A program made the position numbers and the translations under genes. The notes under the pieces were generated by a model, which searched no databases, was not told the DNA's origin, and saw nothing but the letters and a program-made list of their open reading frames with translations. Positions 43,718-52,988 of a stretch of 64,000 nt of DNA are shown piece after piece (the stretch's first letter is position 1; the number at the start of each line of letters is the position of its first letter). Location of the stretch: NCBI GenBank assembly GCA_030651895.1, contig JAUSBR010000010.1, positions 186,001 through 250,000 on the forward strand, written 5' to 3'. This DNA comes from Sideroxyarcus sp. Its GTDB lineage: Bacteria > Pseudomonadota > Gammaproteobacteria > Burkholderiales > Gallionellaceae.

Positions 43718-44542
43718 ATGATGGATAAAAGCACCATTCTCGACAGACTGCATCAACTTCCCGCCATGCCACTGGTGGTGCAGGAAGTAATGTCCAGTTT
43801 TAGGGATGAGAACACGGGCAGCTCCGAGTTGGCGCACAAGATCGCCTTCGATCAGGGATTGAGCGCGCGCGTGTTGCGGGTGGCGAATTCTTCCTTTTAC
43901 GGCTTGTCGCGCGAGGTCGGCACTATCCAGGAAGCTGTGATGGTGCTGGGCTTCGACTGTGTCCGTTCTCTGGTTCTGTCGGCGGGTTTTGTGCGAGCTT
44001 TCACCGCAACATCTGAGGGATTGTTCGATCGTCACGAGTTCTGGGTGCGCAGTTTCCGTATCGCGACCTATACCGAGGCACTGGCGAATTGTACCGGCGG
44101 AGAGCGGCAACTTGCCTTCACCTCGGGCATGTTTTACGACATCGGCCAACTGGTGTTCGATGTTTGTATCCCTGAGCAGTTCGCCGAGATATTGAAGCGG
44201 CAGAAAGAAACCGGGGATCGCCTTGTCATAGTGGAACGCGACGTGCTCGGTTTCGATCATGCCGTGATCGGGGGCGATATGGCGAAACGCTGGAACTTCC
44301 CGCCCAAGCTGGAGCAGGTCATCCGCTATTGGCGCTCGCCGGAAAGGGAACCATACGAACTGGTTGGCGGCATGGTGTACATCGCGGTGCTGCTCGATGA
44401 AGGCCTGCGCGGCGACGAATTGATGCAGCAGATCCCGGAAAAACTGCGCGACCGTTTAAATCTTGATTGGCCGGCCATCGAAGCGGGATTGCCGGAGGGT
44501 GAACAACTGGATGCAGTGGCGAACCTGTTGGTGACGGAATGA
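43718..44542 (+). CDS. HDOD-domain protein
   Basis: 274 residues covered by one HDOD domain: LHQLPAMPLVVQEVMSSF, KIAFDQGLSARVLRVANSSFYGL, IQEAVMVLGFDCVRSLVLS. HDOD is related to HD phosphohydrolases but usually lacks metal ligands and serves as a signalling module in c-di-GMP pathways. It sits between two REC genes in the same operon. Confidence 0.9.
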   Translation: MMDKSTILDRLHQLPAMPLVVQEVMSSFRDENTGSSELAHKIAFDQGLSARVLRVANSSFYGLSREVGTIQEAVMVLGFDCVRSLVLSAGFVRAFTATSEGLFDRHEFWVRSFRIATYTEALANCTGGERQLAFTSGMFYDIGQLVFDVCIPEQFAEILKRQKETGDRLVIVERDVLGFDHAVIGGDMAKRWNFPPKLEQVIRYWRSPEREPYELVGGMVYIAVLLDEGLRGDELMQQIPEKLRDRLNLDWPAIEAGLPEGEQLDAVANLLVTE

Positions 44543-44558
44543 ATGAAAGGAAGAATAG

Positions 44559-45875
44559 ATGAATGAACTGCTGGGAGCGACGCCAGCCGCTGCGACTTTG
44601 CTGTTCGTCGATGACGAAGCCAATGTGTTGTCGTCGCTGAAGCGATTGTTCCGTCCCTATGGCTATCGCATCCTGACGGCGGAAGGCGGTGCGCAGGCGT
44701 TGGAGATCATGGAGCGTGAAAGCATCGATCTGGTGATCTCGGACATGCGTATGCCCCAGATGAACGGCGCCCAGTTCCTGGAGCAGGTGAATTTGCGCTG
44801 GCCGGAGACGATACGCATCCTGCTCACCGGCTATGCCGAGCTTGAAGCCACCGTCGATGCGATCAACAAGGGACATATCTACCGCTATCTCGCCAAGCCC
44901 TGGGAAGACAATGACATCGTGCTGTCCATCCAGCATGCGCTGCGCCAGAAAGAATTGGAACAGGCGAATCGCGGACTGGAAGAACTGACGCGCAAGCAGA
45001 ACGAGGAACTCAAGGACCTGAACGCCAATCTGGAACAGAAGGTCAAGGCGCGCACCGAGGAGCTGCGCCAGACCATGGGTTTCCTCGAGGTTGCCCACGA
45101 AAAACTGAAGAAGGGCTTTATCACTTCCATCCGGGTTTTTTCAAACCTGATCGAGTTGCGGGAAGGGGCGATGGCCGGCCATTCGCACCGGGTTGCCGAA
45201 CTGTCGCGGGCGATCGCGATGCAGATGGGGCTGAGCGAGCCGGAGATACAGGATGTGTTCCTCGCCGCGCTGTTACATGACGTGGGCAAGATCGGCTTGC
45301 CGGATTACCTGCTGGAGAAACCCTACGCCAGCCTGACCGGTCTGGAACGTGCCCAGGTGAGCAGACATCCGATCAAGGGGCAGATGGCGCTGACGGCGCT
45401 GGAGCAATTGCAGGGTGCGGCAAAACTTATCCGCAGCCATCACGAACACTTCGACGGCCTGGGCTTTCCGGACGGCTTGCATGCACTTGAGATCCCGCAG
45501 GGGGCGCGCATCATCGCGCTGGCCAACGAATATGATGGTGTCCAGTTGGGTGTCCTGCTGAACAAGCGGCTGAAACAGTCGGATGCCGTGTTGTTCATCC
45601 AGGAAGGCAGGGGCAAGCGCTATGATCCCGCCGTGGTGGATGCCTTCATGAAAGTGATGGGCGCTAGTGGGACGGCACAAGCCGTTCAGGAGAACGCCGT
45701 CAGTCTGAGCCAGGCCCGACCCGGCATGGTGCTGTCACGCGACCTGATGAGCAGCCACGGTGAACTGCTGTTGTCGAAAGACTATGTGCTGGACAAGACG
45801 CTGATCGACCAGATCCGGGGCTTTGAGCATTCCGGCGGCGGCGATCTGGTCATGTATGTGTACGCCAATAAGTGA
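44559..45875 (+). CDS. REC-HD-GYP response regulator (RpfG-like)
   Basis: 438 residues. REC (LLFVDDEANVLSSLKRLFRPYGY; VISDMRMPQMNG), a coiled coil (about 130-185) and an HD-GYP domain (about 195-350) with LLHDVGKIGLPD and HHEHFDGLGFPDGL, in which the GYP triplet is GFP. Metal-binding His/Asp residues are kept, so it probably breaks down c-di-GMP. A ~75-residue tail follows. The operon thus holds two phosphodiesterases of different families. Confidence 0.92.
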   Translation: MNELLGATPAAATLLFVDDEANVLSSLKRLFRPYGYRILTAEGGAQALEIMERESIDLVISDMRMPQMNGAQFLEQVNLRWPETIRILLTGYAELEATVDAINKGHIYRYLAKPWEDNDIVLSIQHALRQKELEQANRGLEELTRKQNEELKDLNANLEQKVKARTEELRQTMGFLEVAHEKLKKGFITSIRVFSNLIELREGAMAGHSHRVAELSRAIAMQMGLSEPEIQDVFLAALLHDVGKIGLPDYLLEKPYASLTGLERAQVSRHPIKGQMALTALEQLQGAAKLIRSHHEHFDGLGFPDGLHALEIPQGARIIALANEYDGVQLGVLLNKRLKQSDAVLFIQEGRGKRYDPAVVDAFMKVMGASGTAQAVQENAVSLSQARPGMVLSRDLMSSHGELLLSKDYVLDKTLIDQIRGFEHSGGGDLVMYVYANK

Positions 45876-45892
45876 CAGGTCGGGGGATTAAT

Positions 45893-46972
45893 ATGCACCG
45901 CCTGCTCGAGCGTCAGATCAAACACCATCTCGAAGGACAGCGCTCTGCCGAGATGGAGGCCTTTCTCGCCGCGGTGGATGCCGCCTACGTCAGTGCAGAC
46001 AAGGATCGCCTGCTGATAGAGCGTTCGCTCAAATTGATGTCGAAGGAACTGACCGAGGCCAACAGCGGCTTGCGCAAGGAGTTGCTCGAACGCAAGCGTA
46101 CCGAGGATGCCTTGAATAAGGAGAAGGCCGAACAACAGAAGCTGATCCATAAGCTGGAAGATGTTCATAGCCAGTTGCTGCAATCCGAGAAGATGGCCTC
46201 TATCGGCCAACTCGCGGCGGGCGTGGCGCACGAGATCAATAATCCCATCGGCTATGTCTACTCCAATCTTGGAGCTTTGGAGGACTATGTACAGAAGGCC
46301 TTCTGCATGATTTCGGCCTATGAAGAAGCGGAAGCCAGCATCACTGATCCCGATCTGCTGGATAGATTGCGGCAAGCGAAGAAGGAATGCGACATCGAAT
46401 TCCTGAAGAGCGATCTGCCCGCGCTGATGAGGGAGTCCAAGGACGGCATCACGCGAGTGAAGAAGATCGTGCAGAACCTGAAGGATTTTTCGCACGCGGA
46501 CGTATCGGATGAATGGCGTTACGCCGATCTGCACCAGGGGCTGGACAGCACGCTGACCATCGTCAACAACGAGATCAAATACAAGGCCGAGGTGGTGAAG
46601 GAATATGGTGCTCTGCCGGAAGTGGAATGTCTGCCATCTCAACTCAACCAGGTGTTCATGAATCTGCTGGTGAATGCAGCGCAGGCCATCGACGAGAAGG
46701 GCGTGATCACGGTTCGCACCGGACTTCAGGGCGATGAGGTTTGGGTCGATATCCTGGATAACGGCAAAGGCATCGCTCCCGAGCATATCCAGAAAGTGTT
46801 CGACCCATTCTTTACGACGAAACCGGTGGGCAAGGGGACAGGCCTTGGATTATCACTGTCGTACGGTATCGTGCAGAAGCATCACGGCCGCATGGAAGTA
46901 CAAAGCGAGTTGGGCAAGGGGACGATGTTCCGGGTGTGGCTGCCGGTGAATCAGGCACAGAAAGCGAGTTGA
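45893..46972 (+). CDS. soluble histidine kinase
   Basis: 359 residues from the ATG at 45893 (a GTG at 45872 is less likely; GGGGG precedes the ATG). A coiled coil of ~80 residues leads to the phospho-acceptor helix (LLQSEKMASIGQLAAGVAHEINNPIGY), an inserted helical stretch, and HATPase_c with N, G1 and G2 boxes (VFMNLLVNAAQAI, DILDNGKGIAPEH, GKGTGLGLSLSYGIV). It has no sensor domain or membrane segment. It closely resembles the next protein's kinase half. Confidence 0.9.
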   Translation: MHRLLERQIKHHLEGQRSAEMEAFLAAVDAAYVSADKDRLLIERSLKLMSKELTEANSGLRKELLERKRTEDALNKEKAEQQKLIHKLEDVHSQLLQSEKMASIGQLAAGVAHEINNPIGYVYSNLGALEDYVQKAFCMISAYEEAEASITDPDLLDRLRQAKKECDIEFLKSDLPALMRESKDGITRVKKIVQNLKDFSHADVSDEWRYADLHQGLDSTLTIVNNEIKYKAEVVKEYGALPEVECLPSQLNQVFMNLLVNAAQAIDEKGVITVRTGLQGDEVWVDILDNGKGIAPEHIQKVFDPFFTTKPVGKGTGLGLSLSYGIVQKHHGRMEVQSELGKGTMFRVWLPVNQAQKAS

Positions 46973-46976
46973 GACG

Positions 46977-48473
46977 ATGTCAGAAGAACGATTCGAAGCT
47001 TTCAGTTGGGATAATAAATTCAACACTGGCGTGGCGGTGGTGGACGAGCAGCATCACCGCCTGGTGGATCTGATCAACCAGCTCGGCGCGATCAGCGCCA
47101 AGCAGTCCACTCTGGATGAACTGGGCGGGATACTCACCGAACTGGCCAACTACACGGTCTACCACTTCAAAACAGAAGAAGATCTGATGAAGCAGCTCAA
47201 GATCGATGCCGCCCACCAACTGGCACACCTCAAGGCGCACAAACATTTCACCGAGCAGGTCGGAGTCGCCGCGAAGATACTGATGGGCGGCGGTGATGTG
47301 AACAACCAGATCGTGGTGCCGTTGCTGAAGTACCTGACCAACTGGCTGGTGCAGCACATCCTGGGGGCGGATACGCGCATGGGCAAGGAGATCCTGGCGC
47401 TGCAGGCAGGAGAAAGCCACGAAGAAGCCGTGAAGAAGGCCAATGCCTTCATGACCCAGTCGGCGAACGTACTGATGGACGCGCTGAATGAGATGTACGG
47501 CAAGCTCGGCGACAAGACGCTGGAGGTCATCCAGAAGAACCAGGATCTGGAGGCGCTCAATGCCGAACTGGAAGCCCGCGTGCAAAGGCGCACCGCCACG
47601 ATAGAACAGGCCAATCATCAGTTGCAGGCCAACAACGAGGAACTGAAACAACTCAACGAAAAACTGGAATCGGCGCATACCCAGTTGCTGCAATCGGAGA
47701 AGATGGCTTCCATAGGTCAGCTTGCGGCGGGTGTGGCGCACGAGATCAACAATCCGGTCGGCTTCGTCAATTCCAACCTTGGCACGCTGGGCAAGTACAT
47801 GACCAACCTGTTCGAGGTCATCAAGTCCTATGAGGCCGCAGAAGCCAGGGTAGGTGGTGGTATCTGCCCCGAAGTCGCCGAGATGAAGAAGAAGGTCGAT
47901 TTTGGCTACCTGGTGGAAGACATCCCCAGTCTGCTGAAAGAGTCGCAGGACGGTCTCGCGCGGGTGAAACGCATCGTGCAGGACCTGAAGGACTTCTCCC
48001 ATGTCGACGAATCCAATTGGCAGCACGCCAATCTGGAGCAGGGCATGGACAGCACGCTCAACGTTGTAGCCAACGAGATCAAGTACAAGGCCAAGGTGGT
48101 CAAGGAATATGCCGGTATACCCGACGTGGAGTGCATGCCGTCACAGATCAACCAGGTGTTCATGAACATGCTGGTGAATGCGGCACAGGCGATCGAGAAG
48201 GACGGCACCATCACCGTGCGCAGCGGCACCGGCGGCGACGAGGTGTGGGTGGAGGTTGAAGATACCGGCAAGGGCATCTCGCCCGAGCACCTCAACCGAA
48301 TCTTCGATCCCTTCTTCACCACCAAGCCGGTGGGCAAGGGTACCGGGCTGGGTCTATCGCTTTCTTATGGCATCGTGCAGAAGCACAGCGGCCGCATCGA
48401 GGTGAAGAGCGTGGTGGGCAAGGGTTCCACATTCAGGGTGTGGCTGCCGCTGAAGCATGTCGCGAAGGAATGA
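46977..48473 (+). CDS. bacteriohemerythrin - histidine kinase fusion
   Basis: 498 residues. Residues ~1-140 are a hemerythrin domain with the diiron ligands visible in VVDEQHHRL, YHFKTEEDLM, AHLKAHKHF and LVQHILGADTRMG. A helical linker (about 150-230) joins it to a histidine kinase (LLQSEKMASIGQLAAGVAHEINNPVGF; VFMNMLVNAAQAI; GKGTGLGLSLSYGIV). Hemerythrin binds oxygen at a diiron centre, so this kinase may pass on oxygen or redox state to the REC proteins of the operon. It starts four bases after the previous gene. Confidence 0.93.
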   Translation: MSEERFEAFSWDNKFNTGVAVVDEQHHRLVDLINQLGAISAKQSTLDELGGILTELANYTVYHFKTEEDLMKQLKIDAAHQLAHLKAHKHFTEQVGVAAKILMGGGDVNNQIVVPLLKYLTNWLVQHILGADTRMGKEILALQAGESHEEAVKKANAFMTQSANVLMDALNEMYGKLGDKTLEVIQKNQDLEALNAELEARVQRRTATIEQANHQLQANNEELKQLNEKLESAHTQLLQSEKMASIGQLAAGVAHEINNPVGFVNSNLGTLGKYMTNLFEVIKSYEAAEARVGGGICPEVAEMKKKVDFGYLVEDIPSLLKESQDGLARVKRIVQDLKDFSHVDESNWQHANLEQGMDSTLNVVANEIKYKAKVVKEYAGIPDVECMPSQINQVFMNMLVNAAQAIEKDGTITVRSGTGGDEVWVEVEDTGKGISPEHLNRIFDPFFTTKPVGKGTGLGLSLSYGIVQKHSGRIEVKSVVGKGSTFRVWLPLKHVAKE

Positions 48474-48493
48474 TTGCTTAGTGGTGCCGGTCT

Positions 48494-49813
48494 TCACTCA
48501 TCCTGTTCGGAGGCGACCTTTAGTACTACCAGCACCTTGTCCACCCGGTTCTTGTCCATGTCCATCACTTCGAAACGGTATCCGGCCGCTTCAATGTAAT
48601 CGGCGGCTTTGGGGATATGCCCAAGAACATGCATCACGAATCCGCCGAGGGTGTTGAACGCGTTCTCCTCTTCGCCGGGCAGTTTTTCGTCTGTATTCAG
48701 TACATCTTTCAGGCGCTCGACAGTCACGCTGCCGTCGATCAGCCACGAGCCGTCTTCGCGAACTACAACATCCTGCTCTTCGTGGATGTCGGACGAGGGT
48801 AATTCGCCGACGATGGAAGTCAGCACGTCCGTGAGCGTGACGAGGCCTTGCAGTTCTCCATACTCATCCACGATCAGCGCGCATTGCTGGCGCGATTTGC
48901 GGAAGTTCTCCAGCAGATGCGTGGTGGTGACCCCTTCCGGCACAAATAGGGGAGGGCGTAGCGACTGCTCGACCGCGATCGGCTTGCCCGAAAGGGCGTC
49001 CTTGAGCAGATCCGATGTGCGCAATATTCCCACGATGTGGTCCAGCCCGTCCCGGCAGACGACCACGCGGGTGTATGGACTCTCCGCGATGCGGTCGCGG
49101 ATCACGGCCTCGGGTTCGTCCAGATCTAGCACATAGATCTCGTTGCGGTGCGTCATGATCGCCCCGATGCGTTGCTCGTCCAGGCGCAACACATTGGAGA
49201 CGATAGCCTGTTCACTCTCGTGGAATACCCCCGCTTCGGAACCCTGTTCCATCAGCACCTTGATCTCTTCATCGGTAACCGGCGGTTCCTCTAGGCGGAC
49301 TGCACCCATCATGCGCAGCAGGGAACTGGAAGACGCCGACAGCAACCAGACCGCCGGGCGCGTGAGTCGCGACAGCAAGTTCATCGGGGCGGCGATCAAT
49401 GAGGCGGTCTTCTCCGGGGCCAGCAAGCCCAACTGCTTGGGAACGAGTTCGCCGATCACGACAGAGAAGTAGGTCAGGCCGGCGACAACCAGGGTCATCG
49501 CTATCCCTCTGGCATAAGGCTCCAGCAGCGGGAATCCGGCAACCCACACGGTCAGGGGATCGGCAAGCGCGGTCTCGCCGATGGCGCCGCTCAGAATCCC
49601 TACCGAGGTGATTCCCACCTGTACTGTGGAGAGAAAGGTGGATGGCTCATTGCTTAAGGCGAGAGCTGATTGCGCTCCGGGACTGTCTTCATCAGCGAGT
49701 TTTTGCAGTCGCGCCTTGCGCGCAGACACGACGGCGATCTCCGACATCGCCAAAAAACCGTTAAGCAGGATCAAAAACAGAAGTAATACTATATCCACTG
49801 CGTAGCCGCCCAT
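48494..49813 (-). CDS. CorC/HlyC (CNNM) family transporter-like protein
   Basis: 439 residues. The N-terminal DUF21 domain has about four membrane helices (VDIVLLLFLILLNGFLAMSEIAVVSARKARL, LSGAIGETALA, GIAMTLVVAGLTYFSVVIGELVPK), followed by a CBS pair (MTHRNEIYVLDLDEP ... YTRVVVCRDGLDHIVGILRTSDL; CALIVDEYGELQGLVTLTDVL) and a CorC_HlyC domain. These proteins are linked to magnesium and cobalt efflux. It converges with the signalling operon. Confidence 0.92.
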   Translation of the reverse strand: MGGYAVDIVLLLFLILLNGFLAMSEIAVVSARKARLQKLADEDSPGAQSALALSNEPSTFLSTVQVGITSVGILSGAIGETALADPLTVWVAGFPLLEPYARGIAMTLVVAGLTYFSVVIGELVPKQLGLLAPEKTASLIAAPMNLLSRLTRPAVWLLSASSSSLLRMMGAVRLEEPPVTDEEIKVLMEQGSEAGVFHESEQAIVSNVLRLDEQRIGAIMTHRNEIYVLDLDEPEAVIRDRIAESPYTRVVVCRDGLDHIVGILRTSDLLKDALSGKPIAVEQSLRPPLFVPEGVTTTHLLENFRKSRQQCALIVDEYGELQGLVTLTDVLTSIVGELPSSDIHEEQDVVVREDGSWLIDGSVTVERLKDVLNTDEKLPGEEENAFNTLGGFVMHVLGHIPKAADYIEAAGYRFEVMDMDKNRVDKVLVVLKVASEQDE

Positions 49814-49944
49814 CGCCGTTTGGCGTGCGAACCTGGATTGAAAGGATTGCTGATTCTAACACCGGGTCTGCTTTGCCCAAAACCGATACGGGGATCACGG
49901 TTGAGATGAGATCATCGCCGGCGCGAACTCTAGGCACAAATGAA

Positions 49945-49977
49945 AAGACCTCCTTATGGCATAAGGAGGTCTTGAAT
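49945..49977 (-). terminator. terminator of the tRNA-Ala/tRNA-Glu transcript
   Basis: AAGACCTCCTTAT - 3-base loop - ATAAGGAGGTCTT, a perfect 13-bp stem at 49945-49973. On the minus strand a TTTT run follows, just beyond the tRNA-Glu 3' end. Confidence 0.88.
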
Positions 49978-49978
49978 T

Positions 49979-50054
49979 TGGCGTCCCCTACGAGATTCGA
50001 ACTCGTGTTATCGCCGTGAAAGGGCGGTGTCCTAGGCCTCTAGACGAAGGGGAC
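49979..50054 (-). tRNA. tRNA-Glu (anticodon TTC)
   Basis: A full cloverleaf on the minus strand: acceptor GTCCCCT/AGGGGAC, anticodon stem CGCCC/GGGCG around CTTTCAC with anticodon TTC, T arm GTTCGAATC, encoded CCA. Its synthetase gene gltX lies 150 bp away. Confidence 0.97.
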
Positions 50055-50074
50055 TGCGGTGCTACTGTTCTTTT

Positions 50075-50150
<76 letters not shown>

Positions 50151-50206
50151 GGGGTGCCCCGAAAAGAGCGCGCATTATAGTGATGGCACCCAACCTTGTA
50201 AAGCAG

Positions 50207-51613
50207 TCAGGCAGTTTTTTTCGCCAGATTCTTTTCGATGCGCTCCAGCACCATCTCGCGAGGGAACAATGTCACCAGAGCATCCACAGAAGGTGTCTGG
50301 GTTTGTCCGGTGAGCATCACGCGCAGAGGCATGGCCAGCTTGGGCATCTTCAGTCCGTGCTTGGCGATGACTTCCTTTATGGCCGCGCTGATCGCAGAGG
50401 TTTCCCACGTGACTGTTCTGAGCACCTCGATGAAGTCGCGCAGGGCAGGGATGGCCTCAGCGGATAGCTGTGCTTCGAGCAGGGCCGCATCGGGCTGCAT
50501 ATCTATATAGAATACTTCAGCGGCATCGGCCAGTTCGTTCAGGGTGGCGACGCGTTCCTTATATAGGCCGGCGATGGCGCTCAGGTCCGGCGCGGATCCA
50601 ACTTTGATGCCGCGCTTTTCCAGACGAGGGCGAACCATCGCTGCCAGTTCGGCATTTCCGGTCTGCTTGAGGTAATGATTGTTCAGCCAGTTCAGCTTCT
50701 CGGTGTTGAACTGGGCGGCAGAGGGCGTGATGTGGTCCAGGTCGAACCATTCGCAGAACTGCGCGACCGAGAATACCTCGGCATCACCGTGCGACCAACC
50801 GAGACGGGCGAGGTAATTGATGACCGCTTCGGGCAGATAGCCGTCCTCGTCGTATTGCATGACGCTGACCGCGCCGTGGCGCTTGGACAGCTTGGTGCCG
50901 TCGTCGCCGAGGATCATCGACAGGTGGGCATAGCTCGGCACGGTCGCACCAAGCGCCTTGAGGATGTTGATCTGGCGCGGGGTGTTGTTGACGTGGTCGT
51001 CGCCGCGGATGACCTGGGTGATGCCCATGTCCAGATCGTCCACCACCACGCAGAAGTTGTAGGTCGGCGTGCCATCCGAGCGGGCGATGATGAGGTCGTC
51101 GAGTTCGGTGTTGCTGAATTCAATCTGGCCCTTGACCATGTCCTTCCAAGATACGACGCCCTCGGTAGGGTTCTTGAAGCGCACCACGGGTTTGATATCG
51201 GTAGGGACGGGCGGCAGGGTCTTGCCGGTTTCGGGACGCCAGGTGCCGTCATAACGCGGTTTTTCACCACGGGCACGCTGGGCTTCGCGCATGGCGTCCA
51301 GCTCGGCCGGCGAGGTATAGCAGTAATAGGCCTGACCGGCCGCCAGCATCTGCTGGATGACTTCTTTATAGCGCGGCATGCGCTGCATCTGGTAGAACGG
51401 ACCTTCGTCGTAATTCAGCTTGAGCCAGTTCATGCCGTCCAGAATCGCCTGAACTGCCTCCGGCGTAGAACGCTCCACATCGGTGTCTTCGATGCGCAGG
51501 ATGAAAGTGCCGCCGTGTTTACGCGCATAGGCCCAGGAGAACAAAGCGGTGCGTGCGCCGCCGATGTGCAGGTAGCCGGTGGGACTGGGAGCGAATCGAG
51601 TGCGGACGGTCAT
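50207..51613 (-). CDS. gltX: glutamyl-tRNA synthetase
   Basis: 468 residues, the usual size. [20 protein letters not shown] carries the HIGH motif (HIGG) and [12 protein letters not shown] the KMSKS-type loop. [17 protein letters not shown] and the C-terminal anticodon-binding half match the family. It charges tRNA-Glu with glutamate. It lies upstream of the tRNA-Ala/tRNA-Glu pair on the same strand. Confidence 0.98.
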   Translation of the reverse strand: MTVRTRFAPSPTGYLHIGGARTALFSWAYARKHGGTFILRIEDTDVERSTPEAVQAILDGMNWLKLNYDEGPFYQMQRMPRYKEVIQQMLAAGQAYYCYTSPAELDAMREAQRARGEKPRYDGTWRPETGKTLPPVPTDIKPVVRFKNPTEGVVSWKDMVKGQIEFSNTELDDLIIARSDGTPTYNFCVVVDDLDMGITQVIRGDDHVNNTPRQINILKALGATVPSYAHLSMILGDDGTKLSKRHGAVSVMQYDEDGYLPEAVINYLARLGWSHGDAEVFSVAQFCEWFDLDHITPSAAQFNTEKLNWLNNHYLKQTGNAELAAMVRPRLEKRGIKVGSAPDLSAIAGLYKERVATLNELADAAEVFYIDMQPDAALLEAQLSAEAIPALRDFIEVLRTVTWETSAISAAIKEVIAKHGLKMPKLAMPLRVMLTGQTQTPSVDALVTLFPREMVLERIEKNLAKKTA

Positions 51614-51730
51614 GTTGCTTTCCTGAAGGTTTGGCTTGAAATGAAGGCGCGCATTCTACGACAGAAGGATATGCCCGATAAAGAAATTGACCCAAACGCG
51701 AAGGCTATGATTAAATGCGCGCCCTCGACC

Positions 51731-51805
51731 GGGCGGTTAGCTCAGCGGTAGAGCACTGCCTTCACACGGCAGGGGTCACTGGTTCGAACCCAGTACCGCC
51801 CACCA
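51731..51805 (+). tRNA. tRNA-Val (anticodon CAC), likely island attachment site
   Basis: Acceptor GGGCGGT/ACCGCCC, D arm GCTCAGCGGTAGAGC, anticodon stem CTGCC/GGCAG around TTCACAC (anticodon CAC), T arm GGTTCGAACC, discriminator A and encoded CCA. The island with the Tn7-like genes begins right after it. Confidence 0.97.
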
Positions 51806-52283
51806 GAACATGAAAGGCCTGCAGTGATCCGGCGGTGTTCACAAAGCTGGGGATATCAAAAATATATAACCCATTGATTTTTGATGAGTAGCGCCAGATT
51901 CTTCCCCAGCGTTGCGAAAACAGGCGCTTTCGCAAACTTGGTGAGATTTCAACAGCCGGCATTTTCACTGTTTTTTCCACTACATGTCGCGTCATCGGAC
52001 AAAAAGCTTCTCTCCCATCCAAACCCGTTCTAAGAGCTCTATCAGCTACTCAACGAAAAGCCAGTTGGGGCGGCAGCGGAGCGTCCCGCAACAGCGGGCT
52101 TTAGTTGCGCCTCCGGTAGCCGAAATCGCACCAGCAGTTCAATAAAATTGCACCAATAGTTCATAAAATCATTGGGTTATAGACTTTTTGCTTTGAGTGC
52201 GATATGGTCCGTCACATCAATTGTGCGCTTTGATTCCTAGGGTATATGCGCTCAATGTTTGTAATAGACGGGAGGTCGGACTC
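51806..52283. other. AT-rich spacer between tRNA-Val and tnsA with candidate transposon-end sequences
   Basis: No convincing gene: the minus-strand frame through 51762-52022 runs into the tRNA. TGTCGC at 51985-51990 could be a Tn7-type terminus (TGT...). Then two direct repeats with 22-base period begin at 52126 (TCGCACCAGCAGTTCA) and 52148 (TTGCACCAATAGTTCA), with a weaker third at 52105. 22-bp repeats are the spacing of TnsB sites in Tn7. The bases before 51985 (CTACA) do not recur at the right-hand candidates. Confidence 0.45.
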
Positions 52284-52988
52284 ATGGATCTTGAAGTCGA
52301 GGCATTGCTATTCAAAAGGCCTTCCAGCCAGCAGCGGAAGAACTTCAAATCGACCCTTTTTGTCGAGAGATCAACAAAGCTCAAAAGGGAGGTCTGGATC
52401 TATTCGCTCCTAGCGCATCTTATTTGGATTGAGCTCGAAGCAGATCCTCATGTCCTTGAATACAACGAAGCACCAAGACCCATACCAATCCCAATCGACA
52501 ACAGAATACTGGAGCATCAGTTCAGGTTCGCGGTTAGACGCGATGATGGGACAGTTCAGGTGATCGTAACAAAGAGCAATCACCAAACAAGCAACGAAGA
52601 TGTCGTCTCCGATCCTCTGCCGGAAAGCCGTGAGCTCCAGGCTATTCGTGCTTGGTCGCAATCCCAAGGCGTTGAATGCCGCTATCTGACAACAGAGAGC
52701 TTCGCGGGAATGGGGCCTAAACTCGCCAATTTTCGGAAGATGCTAAAGTTTATTGAGACGGCTAGCGGGAGTCACCTCCCACACGAGGATGAGACGATTC
52801 AGAACACAATAAGGCTCTTGGCGCCTGTTCAAATAAGGCGTGTGCTTCAAAGTCTTGCTCAGTTTGAAGAAACAAAAGTAATAGCTGTAATCGCCAGGAA
52901 CATTCTGAATGGGCACTACTCTGCCGCGATTGACAGGCGTGAGTTCGATGGCTTGTTGGTCATTAACTTCGAAGATAAAAAATCATGA
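52284..52988 (+). CDS. TnsA-like protein, active site apparently altered
   Basis: 234 residues from the ATG at 52284, with GGAGG upstream; the frame extends further but without support. TnsA is the PD-(D/E)xK nuclease that cuts the 5' strands during Tn7 transposition. STKLKREVWIYSLL and EADPHVLEYNEAPRPIPI match the TnsA N-terminal pattern, and K97 in VQVIVTK occupies the usual catalytic lysine place. The catalytic Asp of the usual PDF motif is replaced (EHQFRF, Q79), and the residue two before K97 is V. The C-terminal part should bind TnsC. The stop overlaps the tnsB start (ATGA). Identification rests on order as much as on sequence. Confidence 0.75.
   Translation: MDLEVEALLFKRPSSQQRKNFKSTLFVERSTKLKREVWIYSLLAHLIWIELEADPHVLEYNEAPRPIPIPIDNRILEHQFRFAVRRDDGTVQVIVTKSNHQTSNEDVVSDPLPESRELQAIRAWSQSQGVECRYLTTESFAGMGPKLANFRKMLKFIETASGSHLPHEDETIQNTIRLLAPVQIRRVLQSLAQFEETKVIAVIARNILNGHYSAAIDRREFDGLLVINFEDKKS

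Noticed and set aside
51762-52022. Minus-strand frame next to tRNA-Val as an integrase remnant
   Set aside because: Its C-terminus (GGTGFEPVTPAV) is translated tRNA, and the rest shows no tyrosine-recombinase motif.
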